Shown: in pieces, positions 33,801-45,700 of the stretch
Layout: the number at the start of each line of letters is the position of its first letter
How positions within the stretch are numbered: position 1 is the first letter of the stretch
DNA from: Edolisoma coerulescens
Lineage: Eukaryota; Chordata; Aves; Passeriformes; Campephagidae
Length of the DNA stretch: 64,000 nucleotides
Direction of reading: 5' to 3'
Assembly (NCBI GenBank): GCA_013397115.1
Contig: VWZW01001749.1
Span: 62,001 to 126,000, forward strand
Notes under the pieces: generated by a model
Database searches by the model: none
Told to the model about the DNA's origin: nothing
The model's input: only the letters and a program-made list of their open reading frames with translations
Program-made: the position numbers and the translations under genes

Positions 33801-36800
33801 AATGCTAGCTGAGAGCTCTCGATTTCCCGCTTTTCCCAGGAAGTACCTTTTAATGGAGGTCTTTTCCCAGAAGCTTAACATTGTGTTGAATTATAATTAA
33901 GCCATATTGAGAAAACATTCGAGTGACAATGATTTACAAGTGATCAAATTATTTTGGGCTTAGCTTAGGGCTTTACTGACTAGAATGATTTCTCTGCTAT
34001 GACCATATGTCTGTTGAGAAACTTGATTCAAATGCAAAAACTATTGGGATTTTTGAGACAGTTAAAGAAAAAAGAAATTGAAGATGTTTCCTGCAGTTTT
34101 ATTTGTATTTAGTAAATTAAATATTTTGTACTTGTCAAAGATCAAGAAATAAAAGTTCATCACAAATATAAGTGCACTAATCTCTAAAACATTTTCCATG
34201 CCTGCTTGTCACAGGCAAGGAAACTTGTTTCATGACCTATTTACCTATCCAGAGGTAATAACTAGTGGCATGGATGGAAAGAGCAGGCAGACGCACACTT
34301 TCACCTTCCCTAAAGGCATCCCCATTGCCATGGTCCCCTTCCATGAAATTGAGCAGTGATTTCTTTCTGTCTCTGAGACAAACTACACCTCATCAAAACA
34401 ATCTTTATTTTGAGCAGCAGCATGACACTGCATCCTTCTGGTCAGGGGCCTTAATTCATCACCCAAAAAAGTATCCTGAGAAATGCATAGAGGGATAGTG
34501 ATATCCTAAAGGCTAAGGGACTGAGAATGACAGACGGGAATGAAGAATAATGAGTGGAAATCTAAAGATGTTTCTTTCTTTGTGAAATTTTACGGTTGTT
34601 ATGATAAGTATCTATAGGGTTCAAGGTGACTCAGTATCTATGTATGGGGAAAGATTTGAAGGTCAGCTAATTCAGTCACCTAACGTAGACACATCAAGCT
34701 TAAGAGGTGAGGTATTGACAGTTAAATGCCACTCTCCCCTTATTCTGCAAGGCATTGAACTTGACACTGAAGGCAAAGGGAATGTTTAGGTAAATCAAAA
34801 CATTCATTTTTATGCCAGATTCTGCTTCCTGATCTTTCAGCCATGCCCATGCAACTGCCCAGTGCAGCTACCTTGTCCAGCTTCAACAGCCAGGGTAAAG
34901 GGAATTTATTCTTTTCCCTTCTCAATGCATTACATCCACTGTTAAGTCTGCTGCTGAGAACAGGCACAGGGTCTACATCTTGACTTCATTGGTTGTAAAT
35001 TCAGAAGTATGCTAAACATGCTAAAAGTACATTTACAAAGGATACCCTGATATATTTTGGGGCCTGCTATACCTGAGGCCTGATGATGCTTGTCAGATGG
35101 CACGTTTCTAAAGTGCCTCAATTGCATTCTAAACCAACCTTATTCCCCCTAAATTTTCTTTTTCACAGGGGCATCTCAAGGCAAAGTTGTACAAATAATA
35201 ATCTTTAATATCTCACACTGGTGCTCTTTACCATTGAACGTGAATACTAAACTATCAGATAAGTTATTCAGACAAAATGATTACCAGAAGTTTCATATTC
35301 TTTAAATCTGCCATCACAAGTGTTGGTAGGAAAGGGTTAAAACTGGAAGATTTGAGGAGGAGGCGGGAAGAGTTTTGCTCAAAGTGACCTTGCAGCTGGA
35401 AATTCTAAAAATGTTGGTGTGGGAAAACTCCATTTCTTATGCCTACAGTTGTTTGTCCTCTGCCTGTTTTGAGAAGTAGAATTCCTGTGGCGAGATAGTA
35501 CACTCTCACAACATGCCCAAAGCTTTCTGTATAGCAAGGCAGGGACCAAGCCATCCCCAACCCTCCTCCTGCGTTTCGCTGGGATGAACTGAGCCCAACG
35601 GAGCCTGTGTTCCTGTGTGTCTCTTACGCCCAACGTCATTAGCGAGGTAATGAAATAAATCTGCTCTTTGCATTTCAGCTGTGGTTTGATGGTTGCCCTT
35701 AGTTACTTGCATGTGTCGATTCAGGCAAGTCAATTTGTGGTATGTAATTACACATTTTGTAAGCTTCCTTCTTAAAGATATATTCAAAATTCACTATCTG
35801 TAACAGGCAGTTTAACCGAAGAAGCTTAGAATATAAAAAAAAATGCTAAAGAAAACTTCGTCTTCAGTGTCTCATTTCTAGCTCATATAAGTGTGATAAG
35901 GTGGTCTGAAATGCATACATTACAAAAGACTACTACACATTCCAAGTTTCTACTTTTATATATCTTTATGTTGCCATAGCTCATCATATCTCTTGTGCAA
36001 ATCCACTATCTATTGGGAAATGTATGTGTGCAGACTCTCAACTCTCTCTCCGAAAAAGTCCTGCCTAGCAGTAGATTCATATCAGAATATTGGAAATCAC
36101 TGTATTTCCAGTTAATTGGCAAAACCTAGTCTTTTTAATATCTGAATTCAGAGAACTGTAGAAAAACAGTTCTGATAAGGACTTTGAATGCCTATCCTCT
36201 TGCCTTTCTGAAGACCAATTACATCTATAGGATTTGTGTGTGATAATTCTCAAATATTAGGGCAGTATTGCTTTGTCTTGATTAAGGTATACTCCCAATT
36301 GGAATATATGAGTCCTGGAATGAGGAAAGACTGAAGGATATGCCGATGCATTAATCTCATAAAAAATTTTGACCTTTAAAAATGTGACTTCTATTCCGGT
36401 GGTCATTTTTGATTTTACTTACTATTATCTGTTACTTAGCATCATATTCTCATTTCGCTATTATTTTATATTTTTTATATATTTATTGCTTTGTACTTTT
36501 ATTCTGCTACAAATCTTTGGGAGGCTGTTTTCATTCTACATTGCAAACTATAGATATACTATGTGCTGCAACTTTATTGATTTGGCTTTTGAAAAATACC
36601 TTCAATAAATATGCCTTAGTTTTAAAAAAAGCTTCTTATTAGTTGAATTTTTAGTGGGTAGGCAATGAAATTTACTGCTCAGAATTGATGGGCAACAAAT
36701 CCAACAACAGGTAGATGGATTCATCAATTTCCTATTAAAGGGAAAAGCAAAGCACATGGCTAAAGGTCAAAGTATGAATAGTAGCATGGATAGGAGGCTG

Positions 36801-38480
36801 AAGTGGTCACATTGAAGGAAAGCAGTTCCATATTCAGAATCATATTTAAGACCTGTAGAATTATTTCTGACTGGTTTTAGTTATCTCTAAATTGCTTGTT
36901 GGGTTTCAGAAGCAGGTCTTATATAGCAGAAGCTCTTCTAGTGCAATAGTCATTCTTAGAAAATAAAATTTATTTCTTTTTACTTTAAATAACTAAGAAA
37001 TGTTACCACAGAATAAACACTATGTCTCATATGAAACATACATCTGGAAATGTTAGAAGCACCATTAAGTGAGCCAAAACCAGAAAGTTAAAGGGCCTAA
37101 CTAACCTGAAATTCTTCACAGTTGTTTGCAGTGCTTGTGGTATTAGATTTGGACAGAACATACCACATGGAAAATGAAGAGTACAGTCCTGCCTACTTCC
37201 TCCATGAATTGGAGGTATTGGAGGGCAAGTCAGGCTACAAAAATAATATGGGTGGCTGGAATGGTACATCTTTAAGGTAAATTTTCATTAAGCTCTGTTC
37301 TTGGAAGGGATCACAGTTTTCATTTAGACCTCTTACCTTTCTGATGATGCTGTAGTCAGGTAAAGTTAACTTCCTGTTTGTATAGTGTTGGGAAACTGGT
37401 TTAGATCTTTAGAGTGGGGTTTGATTTTTGTCATTAGCTGTCTAGAAATTAGAAATGAGTCTAAGTCACCCAGCTGGGTATCCAGTGTCTGGTGGAGTAT
37501 TCCCCCTGACTGCTCCCTGTCTGCAATCTCTCTTACATCCTGTGTAGTATGTTTCAGTAGTGTGCAAATTTCTGCAAGGCTTTAGGAGTCACAGTGGCAT
37601 TACATATTTTTTCTTAAGCCACTGAATCCCATCCCTTCATGGCCAGCCTAAACGAGGCGTTGAACTATGTCATTAAAAGGAAGAATAGACACCTGCAGAA
37701 TCAGTAAGTAGATTAATCATTCTTTGGAAATGCCATTGCTTGTGATTGACTGCACAGAATAGACAATTTTTAGAAGGCTAAAGTTAAACAAGATGAATGT
37801 CTGTCTTGGAGACAAAGGTATTACTGAAGTAACATTTACAAATGGAGATGCATGATAAGGTGTTTGTTACCCACAGAACATACAGGTCCCTGCATTATCT
37901 TATGCAGGGTCTTCAGCTCCGTGGATAAGTGTTTTAATTATTAAATGTTATACGGTATTCAATAACAATTTAAATGTAGTTACTCACAGCTCAATTTGTC
38001 TGATTTTTTTTTTAATTAAAAATCCTACTCTTCATTTGTCAGAGGCTTAATCTGATAATGTGTCATATCAGAATACCAGTTTAAAGGTGGGAGAAAGCTT
38101 GACCCTTGTACCTGGCCTCATCACTCCAGCAGAAACTTGAGGACCTCTCTGTGAATTAGGTGAAGGTTGCATGGTAGTGCCTTTTTTTTCTAGGATTACT
38201 TGTTCTCAGACTATTTTCTTGAGAGGGCATCAAGGTCCAGCCCCCTCCTTCAGACTGAAAACTGTAGATTTAACTCTCCTTTTCCTCATTCCCCCCGTGG
38301 ATAACAGAGCAGCAGAGGAAGGAAGAAAAGTAGCCAATCTTTTGAAAATTAAATCAGTATTTAGCTAACACCTGTCTCCAGTGAGAGAATCTGATTAGTT
38401 CTCTGAGAGAGCAGGAAAATGAAAATCAGAGCAACAGAACAAATAATTATCTGCAGAGTACGAGAACCTGTAAGTCTCTC
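30831..38480. other. unique non-coding DNA
   Basis: About 7.6 kb without a recognised gene; the first ~180 bases may still be diverged CR1. Perfect short inverted repeats occur at 32157-32191 and 33416-33448. The 119-codon minus-strand frame at 32488-32847 and the 111-codon one at 32103-32438 show no recognisable domain. A T/A-rich open stretch around 36369-36642 gives a hydrophobic chain typical of T-rich DNA. Confidence 0.55.
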
Positions 38481-41400
38481 TGATCCTTGGAAGGAACTTT
38501 AAGTTTGACCAGACTGAGTAAGGTGTTTTCTTCTCTATTTTAATTCTGAAGAAAGCATCAAAGTGAAGGTGTTGTGGGTGGCATTGCTGCAGAACATCTC
38601 CTGGGAACCGAGACACTGCTCTGGCTGGCAGCAAGGACATGCTGACAGCATGTCCTGTCTGACCCTCAGCCATGGAAGTACATCCCCAGAGACACAAGAC
38701 TCTCCACATGCATTTGCACTTATTCTGTGTTAGTTGCAGACAGACATCTCAAAACATCAGTCCTATCAGTTCCCCTCTCCACAGATTTCCCTCATCAAGA
38801 GCTGTATTTTGAAAAAAAAGTAAAAATTAGCATGTGAGTAGATTTTCTTTGGAAGTATTTCCCAAGAGCTGCTAGGGTTATCTGCCCCTTACATGTATTT
38901 CACAACCTTCCTTTGCTTCTTGTTGGAGAAGCAGCCTTTTTGAGGCATTCTCAGATTATTTTCTCCTCTGTAATTTGACAAGTTTTATGAAATAACCCTT
39001 CAAATCACTTGCTAATGAGATAATAAACCTCATGCAGATGCAAATATATGCATTATATGTCATAATTTAATTTATTTTTCCCCACATATCAAAAAGGTTT
39101 AGTCAAGCCAAAACTGATTTCTGTGCCTCTGTGGGCCACCGGCATGTTTCCCCAATTTGTGTCATTTTAGTACGGCAAAAATTCCTCTGGTAAGCTGGAA
39201 CATCAAATTTAAATTAACAACTCAAATATTGTAGGTTTTTAACTTTTGAAACTGTAAGTACAATGAGCATCCTCTCTAGGTATGTAGCAGCAAAAATATA
39301 GTTTGAAGTTTGAGCTTTGAAAAGTGTCTTTCTCTCATTCCCATCACAGGCTCAAAACAAAAAGGAAGATAATTAGAGGAAAACTATTATTTAACAAGTT
39401 CCACTTTCTTAAATAAGTCAATCACCTTACAGTGAGGTGGAAGACTTTCCAGTGAACGAGCTAACATTTTCAGGAAGATGAACAGTCAGTAAGTGTTTAT
39501 GAGGACGCATGATATTTCAAAATTTCTTTCTTCACTTGATTGAAGATTACATTGTGATCTCACAGTAGGACAGCGAGGGAAAATAACAAACTGAGCCCTA
39601 CTCTTTAGCTGAGGCAGGAAACACACAGCCAGAATAGTTTCGTTTCTGGGACTTCAAAGGAATTGGTTCTGTCTATTAAGAGTGAAGGGTACGAGTTGGA
39701 TTGACAGAGCTTCTTTGTAATGGAGAGACATTTGGATGTTATAAATGACAAAATCCTACTTAAATTCCTGCAGATTTTAGGACATAGTCTGTGACTTAGG
39801 AAATGGTCTAAAGTTTGAAGGTTAGGTAACGTGACCTTCAATCTGAAAGTGTTTTTCTTCAATGGAGCCAGCCAGTGGACTCTATCCTAAGGCATTTGAA
39901 CAGGGGAGACTGTATGCGGATGTGTACGTATGAGGGAGAGCTTGGTTTGGTTGTCTGCACGTGGGCATTTACTGTCAACTTAGACATTTGACTTTCTATC
40001 TGGCTTGGAAAGAGCACATCTTCCACAAGTCTCATCTTTGTCACATCTCCAAATCTTGTGTTTATGATGTTCTAGGGCTTCTCAAAGGATACTGTAAATG
40101 AATACCATTACTCTATTCAGCTAAATAAGTTCACACTTCTAAAATTCCCACTATAACCTAGGGAGATTTAGCATGTATTAAACTTAGGGAGTGATTCAGC
40201 TAACTGGACAGGAACTGCCCAAACACAAATGTTTAGCAGCTTTCCAGATGCCAGGTTTTACCCAGTATGTCTGCACAGACGGGTGGAGATCACCCAAGGA
40301 CCAGTGAATGTCTATTGTAATGCAAGGCCTCACACTCAAAAAACCTCAGTTGGAAATTGGAATCTTTGTAGGCTGGGGGAACTCAGAACATCCAAAGTGA
40401 CTCTAGAATATTACTTTTAGGCAGCTAAATTCTGTTTTAAAGCAGGTATTTAATTTCACTTTAGAGTGAACTGAATTGCTCTCTCATCTCTGTTTTCTTC
40501 ACTGACTTTATCTCCACTAACTATATTTTGAGATAAGATACTTTGCATTATATTTAGCAGTTGCATGAATCTGTAGGTAGATGCCTTAATCAGGCTCTAA
40601 ATCTGACTTCTCAACTTGGATTAAACCTGGAGAAGTTGAGAAATGAATAGCCACCTGAATAAAGTTTGCCAATGTCTGATTGCTGTCTGGACTAAAATAG
40701 TCAAAAGTGAGTCATGAATATATTGGGAGATTAGATCATCTCTCTTCAACTGAGTGTACTTCTCTCTTCAGCAATGAGACAGATGCAAAGATAAAAAATG
40801 AAGCCATTCTTGTTACCTTCCTTCCAGCCAGCCTCTTCTTACGCATCTCACTCACTTGAAAAGTCTCAGAGATAGAAGATGTTGGCGACAGCTCAGAGCA
40901 GCCCCATGCTCTGCAGTAGGGAACTATTACATCCCTGTGCACCTGCAAACAGGGAGTTGGCAGAAATCTATTTCACAACGTTTCCTTTCCCAGATAACCT
41001 TTGCTAATCAGTCTCCCAATTGCTTTTGCAAAATTTAATGCTGTAATACCCTGCTTGGCTTGAACACCCAAGCTTGTACAGTCATCTAGACAAGAGAGTT
41101 GAGAAAGTACTGGCTTCAGTTTAAAGAGGAGAGAATGTCACAGAGGAAATAAGAACGAGCTGTTCTAATGAAGCTTAGCACCTAGACTCACAATGATGTA
41201 ATACTGTGAGCTCAGCAGCTAGCACAGGTCTGCAGGATCCCACTAACACATTTTGACACTCCAGATTCTTGGATGACTAGACAATTTGCATAAAGTTGGG
41301 TGATACTGGTAAATTCCTGGGTTAGGAAGGAGACCTGTCTTTTGTTTGTTTTAGTATTTCTGCATTTTTATGTTCTTATTACTATGAAAACATAGTATAT

Positions 41401-41833
41401 TGAAATACAACTTTATATTAAAATACTTTCATTTCCTGCTCTCATCCATTCCAATAAAAGACCATACACATATTTATAAACATTCGGTCAGCTTAAAAAA
41501 TAAACATACATAAATTATGGATATGCCCTTTAATGATCTGATTCCAGTATTTTACTCATTTCAATTCCTCTGATTTGAGCTACACATTCTTATTTCTCAG
41601 TTGTGCAAGGACTGGACTGTAACACACTGTATGACCCCACATGGAGGAAGAAAAAGGAGCCTCAATTTACTTACATTCCTGAGTAAATTACTGAGATCAA
41701 GCTATACAAGATGAGATGCCTGAGTCCTTCCATAACATTCTTCCACACTAGACTTCTGGGCAGGAGAGATTCCCAAGGCAGAGAAATCACAGTCCTAGCA
41801 TCATCTTACCTCTGAAAAAAACTGACGTGATGT
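38481..41833. other. unique non-coding DNA containing a p53-site-like palindrome
   Basis: No exon or known repeat recognised. Between about 38560 and 38720 GC content rises locally, and a perfect 10-base inverted repeat at 38634-38656 matches the p53-family response element at 18 of 20 positions. An exact octamer motif ATGCAAAT lies at 39038-39045. Confidence 0.55.
38634..38656. promoter_or_regulatory. perfect palindrome resembling a p53-family response element
   Basis: AGGACATGCT (38634-38643) and its exact reverse complement AGCATGTCCT (38647-38656) are separated by GAC. Read as two decamers, GGACATGCTG (38635-38644) and CAGCATGTCC (38646-38655) with a one-base spacer, each fits the p53 half-site RRRCWWGYYY at nine of ten positions. 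Both CATG cores are intact, and the only mismatches are the two innermost bases. Known p53 sites allow 0-13 bases between half-sites. The match is seen directly; binding or function is inference, and no promoter or gene is visible nearby. Confidence 0.35.
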
Positions 41834-42797
41834 ATCATAGAATCAGAAAAACATAGAATATGCTGAGTTGGATGGGATCCAACAGGATCATAGACTCCAA
41901 CTCCTGGCCATACGGAGGACCTCCCAAGAGTCACACCATGTGTGTGAGAGCATTTTCCAAAAGCTTCTTGAACTCAGTCAGTCTTAGTGCTCTGACCACT
42001 TCCCTGGGGAGCCTGTTCCACTGCTCAACCACTCTCTGGGTGAAGAATCTTTCCCTTATATCCATGCTAAATCTCCCCCAACTCAGCTTTATGCCATTTT
42101 CTTGAGTCCTGTCACTGGTCATGAGAGTGAAGAGATCAGTGCCTGCCCCTTCACTTCCTCTTGTGAGGATGATGAAGACCACAATGAGGTTTCCCCTCAG
42201 TCTCCTCTTCTCCAGGCTGAACAGAACAAGTGACCTCAGCCTCTCCTCATAAAGTTTCCCCTCCAGACCCTCCACTATCTTTGCTGCCCTACTTTGGACC
42301 CTCTCCAATAACTTAATATCTTTTTTATATTGTGGCCCCCAAAACTGTGCACAGGATTCAAGATGAGGCTGCTCCAGTGCAGATCAGAGCAGAGCAGGAC
42401 AATCCCCTCCCTTACCAGGCTGGCGATGCTGTTCCTGATGCCCCCCAGGACAGGGTTGGCCCTCCTGGCTGCCAGGGCACTGCTCATATTCAACTCATAT
42501 TCAACTTGCCAGTGATCAGGATCCCCAGGTCCCTTTTCACAGCACTGCTCTCCAGTTGCTCATCCCCTGATCTATACACACAGCCAGGGTTGCCCCATCC
42601 AAGGTGCAGAATTGGGGACTTGCCCTTGCTAAAATTCATACAGTTAGTGGTTGTCCATCTCTCTGATTTGTTGAGGTCTCTCTGTAGGGCCTCTCTGTCC
42701 TTGAGGGGGTCCCCAGCGTCTCCCAATTTAGTGTCAATGGCAAACTTACTTAGTGTTTCTTCAAGTCCTGTGTCCAAGCCATTAATGGAGATGTAAC
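41834..42797 (-). mobile_element. CR1 retrotransposon, longest copy in the window
   Basis: Read on the minus strand this is about 960 bases of CR1: the reverse transcriptase from the catalytic FADD-like motif to the ORF2 C-terminus, followed by the 3' UTR. The plus-strand left end carries the complement of the octamers (ATCATAGAATCAGAAAAACATAGAAT) and then GAGTTGGATGGGATCC. CR1 protein text is recognisable almost throughout. The 5' truncation lies near 42797. An 11-base direct repeat, ATGTAACAGCA, occurs at 42791-42801 and 42820-42830 across that end. An 11-base tandem duplication at 42485-42506 and further frame breaks show it is inactive. Its coding text is closer to intact than that of the other copies, so it is probably one of the younger insertions. 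Confidence 0.95.
41931..42797 (-). pseudogene. CR1 ORF2 reverse transcriptase remnant, frameshifted
   Basis: Three minus-strand frames together cover the last ~290 codons of CR1 ORF2, the reverse transcriptase that copies CR1 RNA at the nicked target. The upstream piece (to 42490) contains INGLDTGLEETLSKFAIDTK and ILHLGWGNPG. The middle piece (around 42380-42493) contains ALAARRANPVLGGI. The downstream piece (41931-42308) contains LFSLEKRRLRGNL, TSDRTQENG, VVEQWNRLPREVV and the usual C-terminus ending in HMV and a stop. The first break is an exact 11-base duplication at 42485-42506. The second lies near 42375, where text such as QFWGPQYKKDIKLLERVQ is found only in another phase. In the FADD catalytic box the first aspartate is isoleucine (FAID). 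The endonuclease domain is absent. This is clearly dead. Confidence 0.9.
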
Positions 42798-45700
42798 AGC
42801 AGTGAACAACAATGTTGTAATGTAACAGCACTCAGATTTTGTACTGTATAAAAGCAAAGTGCTGCTGTGGCAGAATGCAAAGAGAAAGGATGTGAGTAAC
42901 TGGCATTTTAAGGGCTACTGTTATTTTTTTATGTATCTTCCTACAATTTGGACTTATTTTAATTTTCATATCCAGAGAATCTGTCACAATGATGCTGTTT
43001 CTACACAGTATTCTACACTTATTAAAAGGCACATGTGAAGCTCTTTGAATACCTGTAAGTTACATGCATAAAAAGGAATCTTGCTTCTTTTCAGCTTGTA
43101 CTCTTCAAAAGCTCAGAGTTCTGTGGGGTGGAGGCACTCATACTATAAAAAACCCTGTTCAAAATATCGTGAGACTGTGACTTAAATGAACAAGTCACAC
43201 ATTTGTATTGTCGGTGTGCAAAAGTATGAAACTCCCCCCCAAAATGTCAGTCCAAAAAATGGTGGAGTTCTTTGTCCTGTTCTCTCTTTAATAAAATCTG
43301 TTTGTTGGTTTATTTTCAAAATCCAAAGTCAGAAGTATCAGTACAGGCATTATTTCACTATAACTCCATTTACAAAAGAATAATGATGATAGTTGCCTCT
43401 TCCTACTGGTTTGTACAGCTTAAGAGGAGAGAGAGATGAAGATGCACTGAGTGTAAAACACCATTGAATTCTGCTTATTTGGTTTCACTTATGGACTTCA
43501 GATATTAAATGCAAATATTTGCTGAAGCCTGCAGATGTGTATTTCTGATACATGACTTCCAGAAAATGAGGAAGTTGAAAGAAGCTGTATTACATTCTTT
43601 TCAAAAAGTTGCTGTGTACAGTTGCTTTTTAACTTCCAAGAGTATGGTATTTTATCCCATCTCCTCTTCCACCAACTAAACATCCTTTAGAGGGTGGCTG
43701 ACTAATGAGCTGCTCACTCTGTTTTTCTTTCGGCAAACTCTGAGTTGAAGGGTCCCATATTTCCCCAGTGTGCAGCTGAGATGCACCTAGGGCGTGCACT
43801 GAGTCTAAGGAATTACTTCCTCATTTTTTAATTTAAGTCAAATTTCTTGTGTTTATTTAAGAGACTTTGAAGCTTTCTAATGAAACAAAAAATGACCAGA
43901 ATGTACAAATATGTTAAATTATAATAATAATTGAAAAAAAATTGTGTTCTGGATTATTTTTTAAAAAAGAATATTTAATCCTATTGAATAAAATTGTCTT
44001 TTGGCAGTCCAAAAATGCAGCCAGACTGAAGACATCAGAGAATGCGACTGTTGCCAAATTGCTGATCATTTTCTATCTTGCTACAAAGACAGAACAAACA
44101 GCTTTAGGTGGCATTACGACATATTTTAAAGAAATATTATCAATTATTAGGCTACAGGTCTTCTCTCAAGCACTTTCTTCTTGATTTTCTTGCTGCAGAA
44201 AAGCTGCAAAATGTCATGTTCAGAAAATAAGGTACACAGAAAGGTTCCCTGTGCATAGATCAGGAATCTGGATAATGAAAATATTTTTAAGAACTTCCTG
44301 CCTTTAGAGAATTGTAGTCTGTTTGGTCATTAAACTCAGTGATGCCAAACCCAATCTTTCTTTCTGCATTGATTTCCATAAATTAGTTTGTTTTAGCAGA
44401 TGCTGATTAAAAGCAAGGAAGTTCCATTCTCTTCACTCTCTTATTTTCTACCTACTTTCTCCAGAGGCATGATACCAGTGTCAATTTTTTAATGCTCAAA
44501 TTCACTTTTAGTTCAATTTATCCATCGTTCTTGCCGCTGATGCTGTTTATTTAAGGGTAGGATATGTTTAGCTTGAATAAGTTATTTTACAAGGTTGGCT
44601 AAATGATCAGCTGTAAAAAGCCAGTTTATCTTTATCTATCAAAGTTCAAGTACTGGAAATCTCAATCAATCCTGTGTAACTTTTCAGCTCTCTTTTTGAC
44701 TGATCCTGTGTATCTGTAAAGTGAGTGAAACTATTAGATTCATGCACTTGTCATACCCATGTAGTTGTCAATGCAGGTAAATAATAAAAAGTAAATTCCT
44801 TGCTGAGCTATGATTTGAAATGGATTAAAAAGAAGTATTTCATAAAGAAGATGAAGAGTTAGTTTGAACTTAGTGCCATACACCAGACTACTAGGCTTTT
44901 GGGTGCTCAATTCAAATGAAAACTTTTTCTTGGGTCTGGCTGAAATAGCCTACAGCATAACACAGCTTATAAGTCTATTTTAAAATAGTGCATAGCTCAG
45001 GCTGGAAATAAGAAAGGGAAGAGGGGCTTGGAAAAGAATATCCCTAACAAGTTCTTTGTTATTATATTAAGTTTAGATAATTCATGAATAGGTTTCTAAA
45101 ACCCAAGTGTATATAGACTACATTTTCTTTCTATTTTTTTGCCTGTAGTGGCCACTATAGTGGCAGACATTTTCTGTTTTCTAGTTTAAGAAGATCAATG
45201 ACAGAGAAACATATGTCTGTCTGCTCATATTCACATGCATCTACCTCTTAGATCTTGACTTTAGAAGAAATATTTCTAGCAGCAGATAGGCATGATACTT
45301 TTAACCCATTCAATATTTATTCCATTGTTATTTGAGTATGGTGGCATAAATTGAAGTTATATGTTAAATTGATCCATTAAGTAATTTAGTTTAATTATTA
45401 AATTTGATTCAATATTTAATTTGGTTTAATAAAACTGGGCTTCCATAAATGTATGCATTTAACTGATATATATTGGGACTGTATAATTTTGAATAGATTA
45501 AATATTTAATAGAGAACACTTATTTGAATTATTCAGTATGGAGACTAGATAACTGATCTACTCTTTCAAAATAGTGAAAATACAAATGGCACATTACAAA
45601 ATTAACGTATTTCCAACCAGGAATTTGTATAAAACACTTTGAACCAATTGTTGGTTCATTTCCATACAAGCAAACCAATCTTTTCTTAACAGAACCAACC

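Noticed and set aside
42332..42796. 154-codon plus-strand open frame, the longest in the window
   Set aside because: It lies entirely antisense to the CR1 reverse transcriptase remnant, whose protein text is recognisable on the minus strand.
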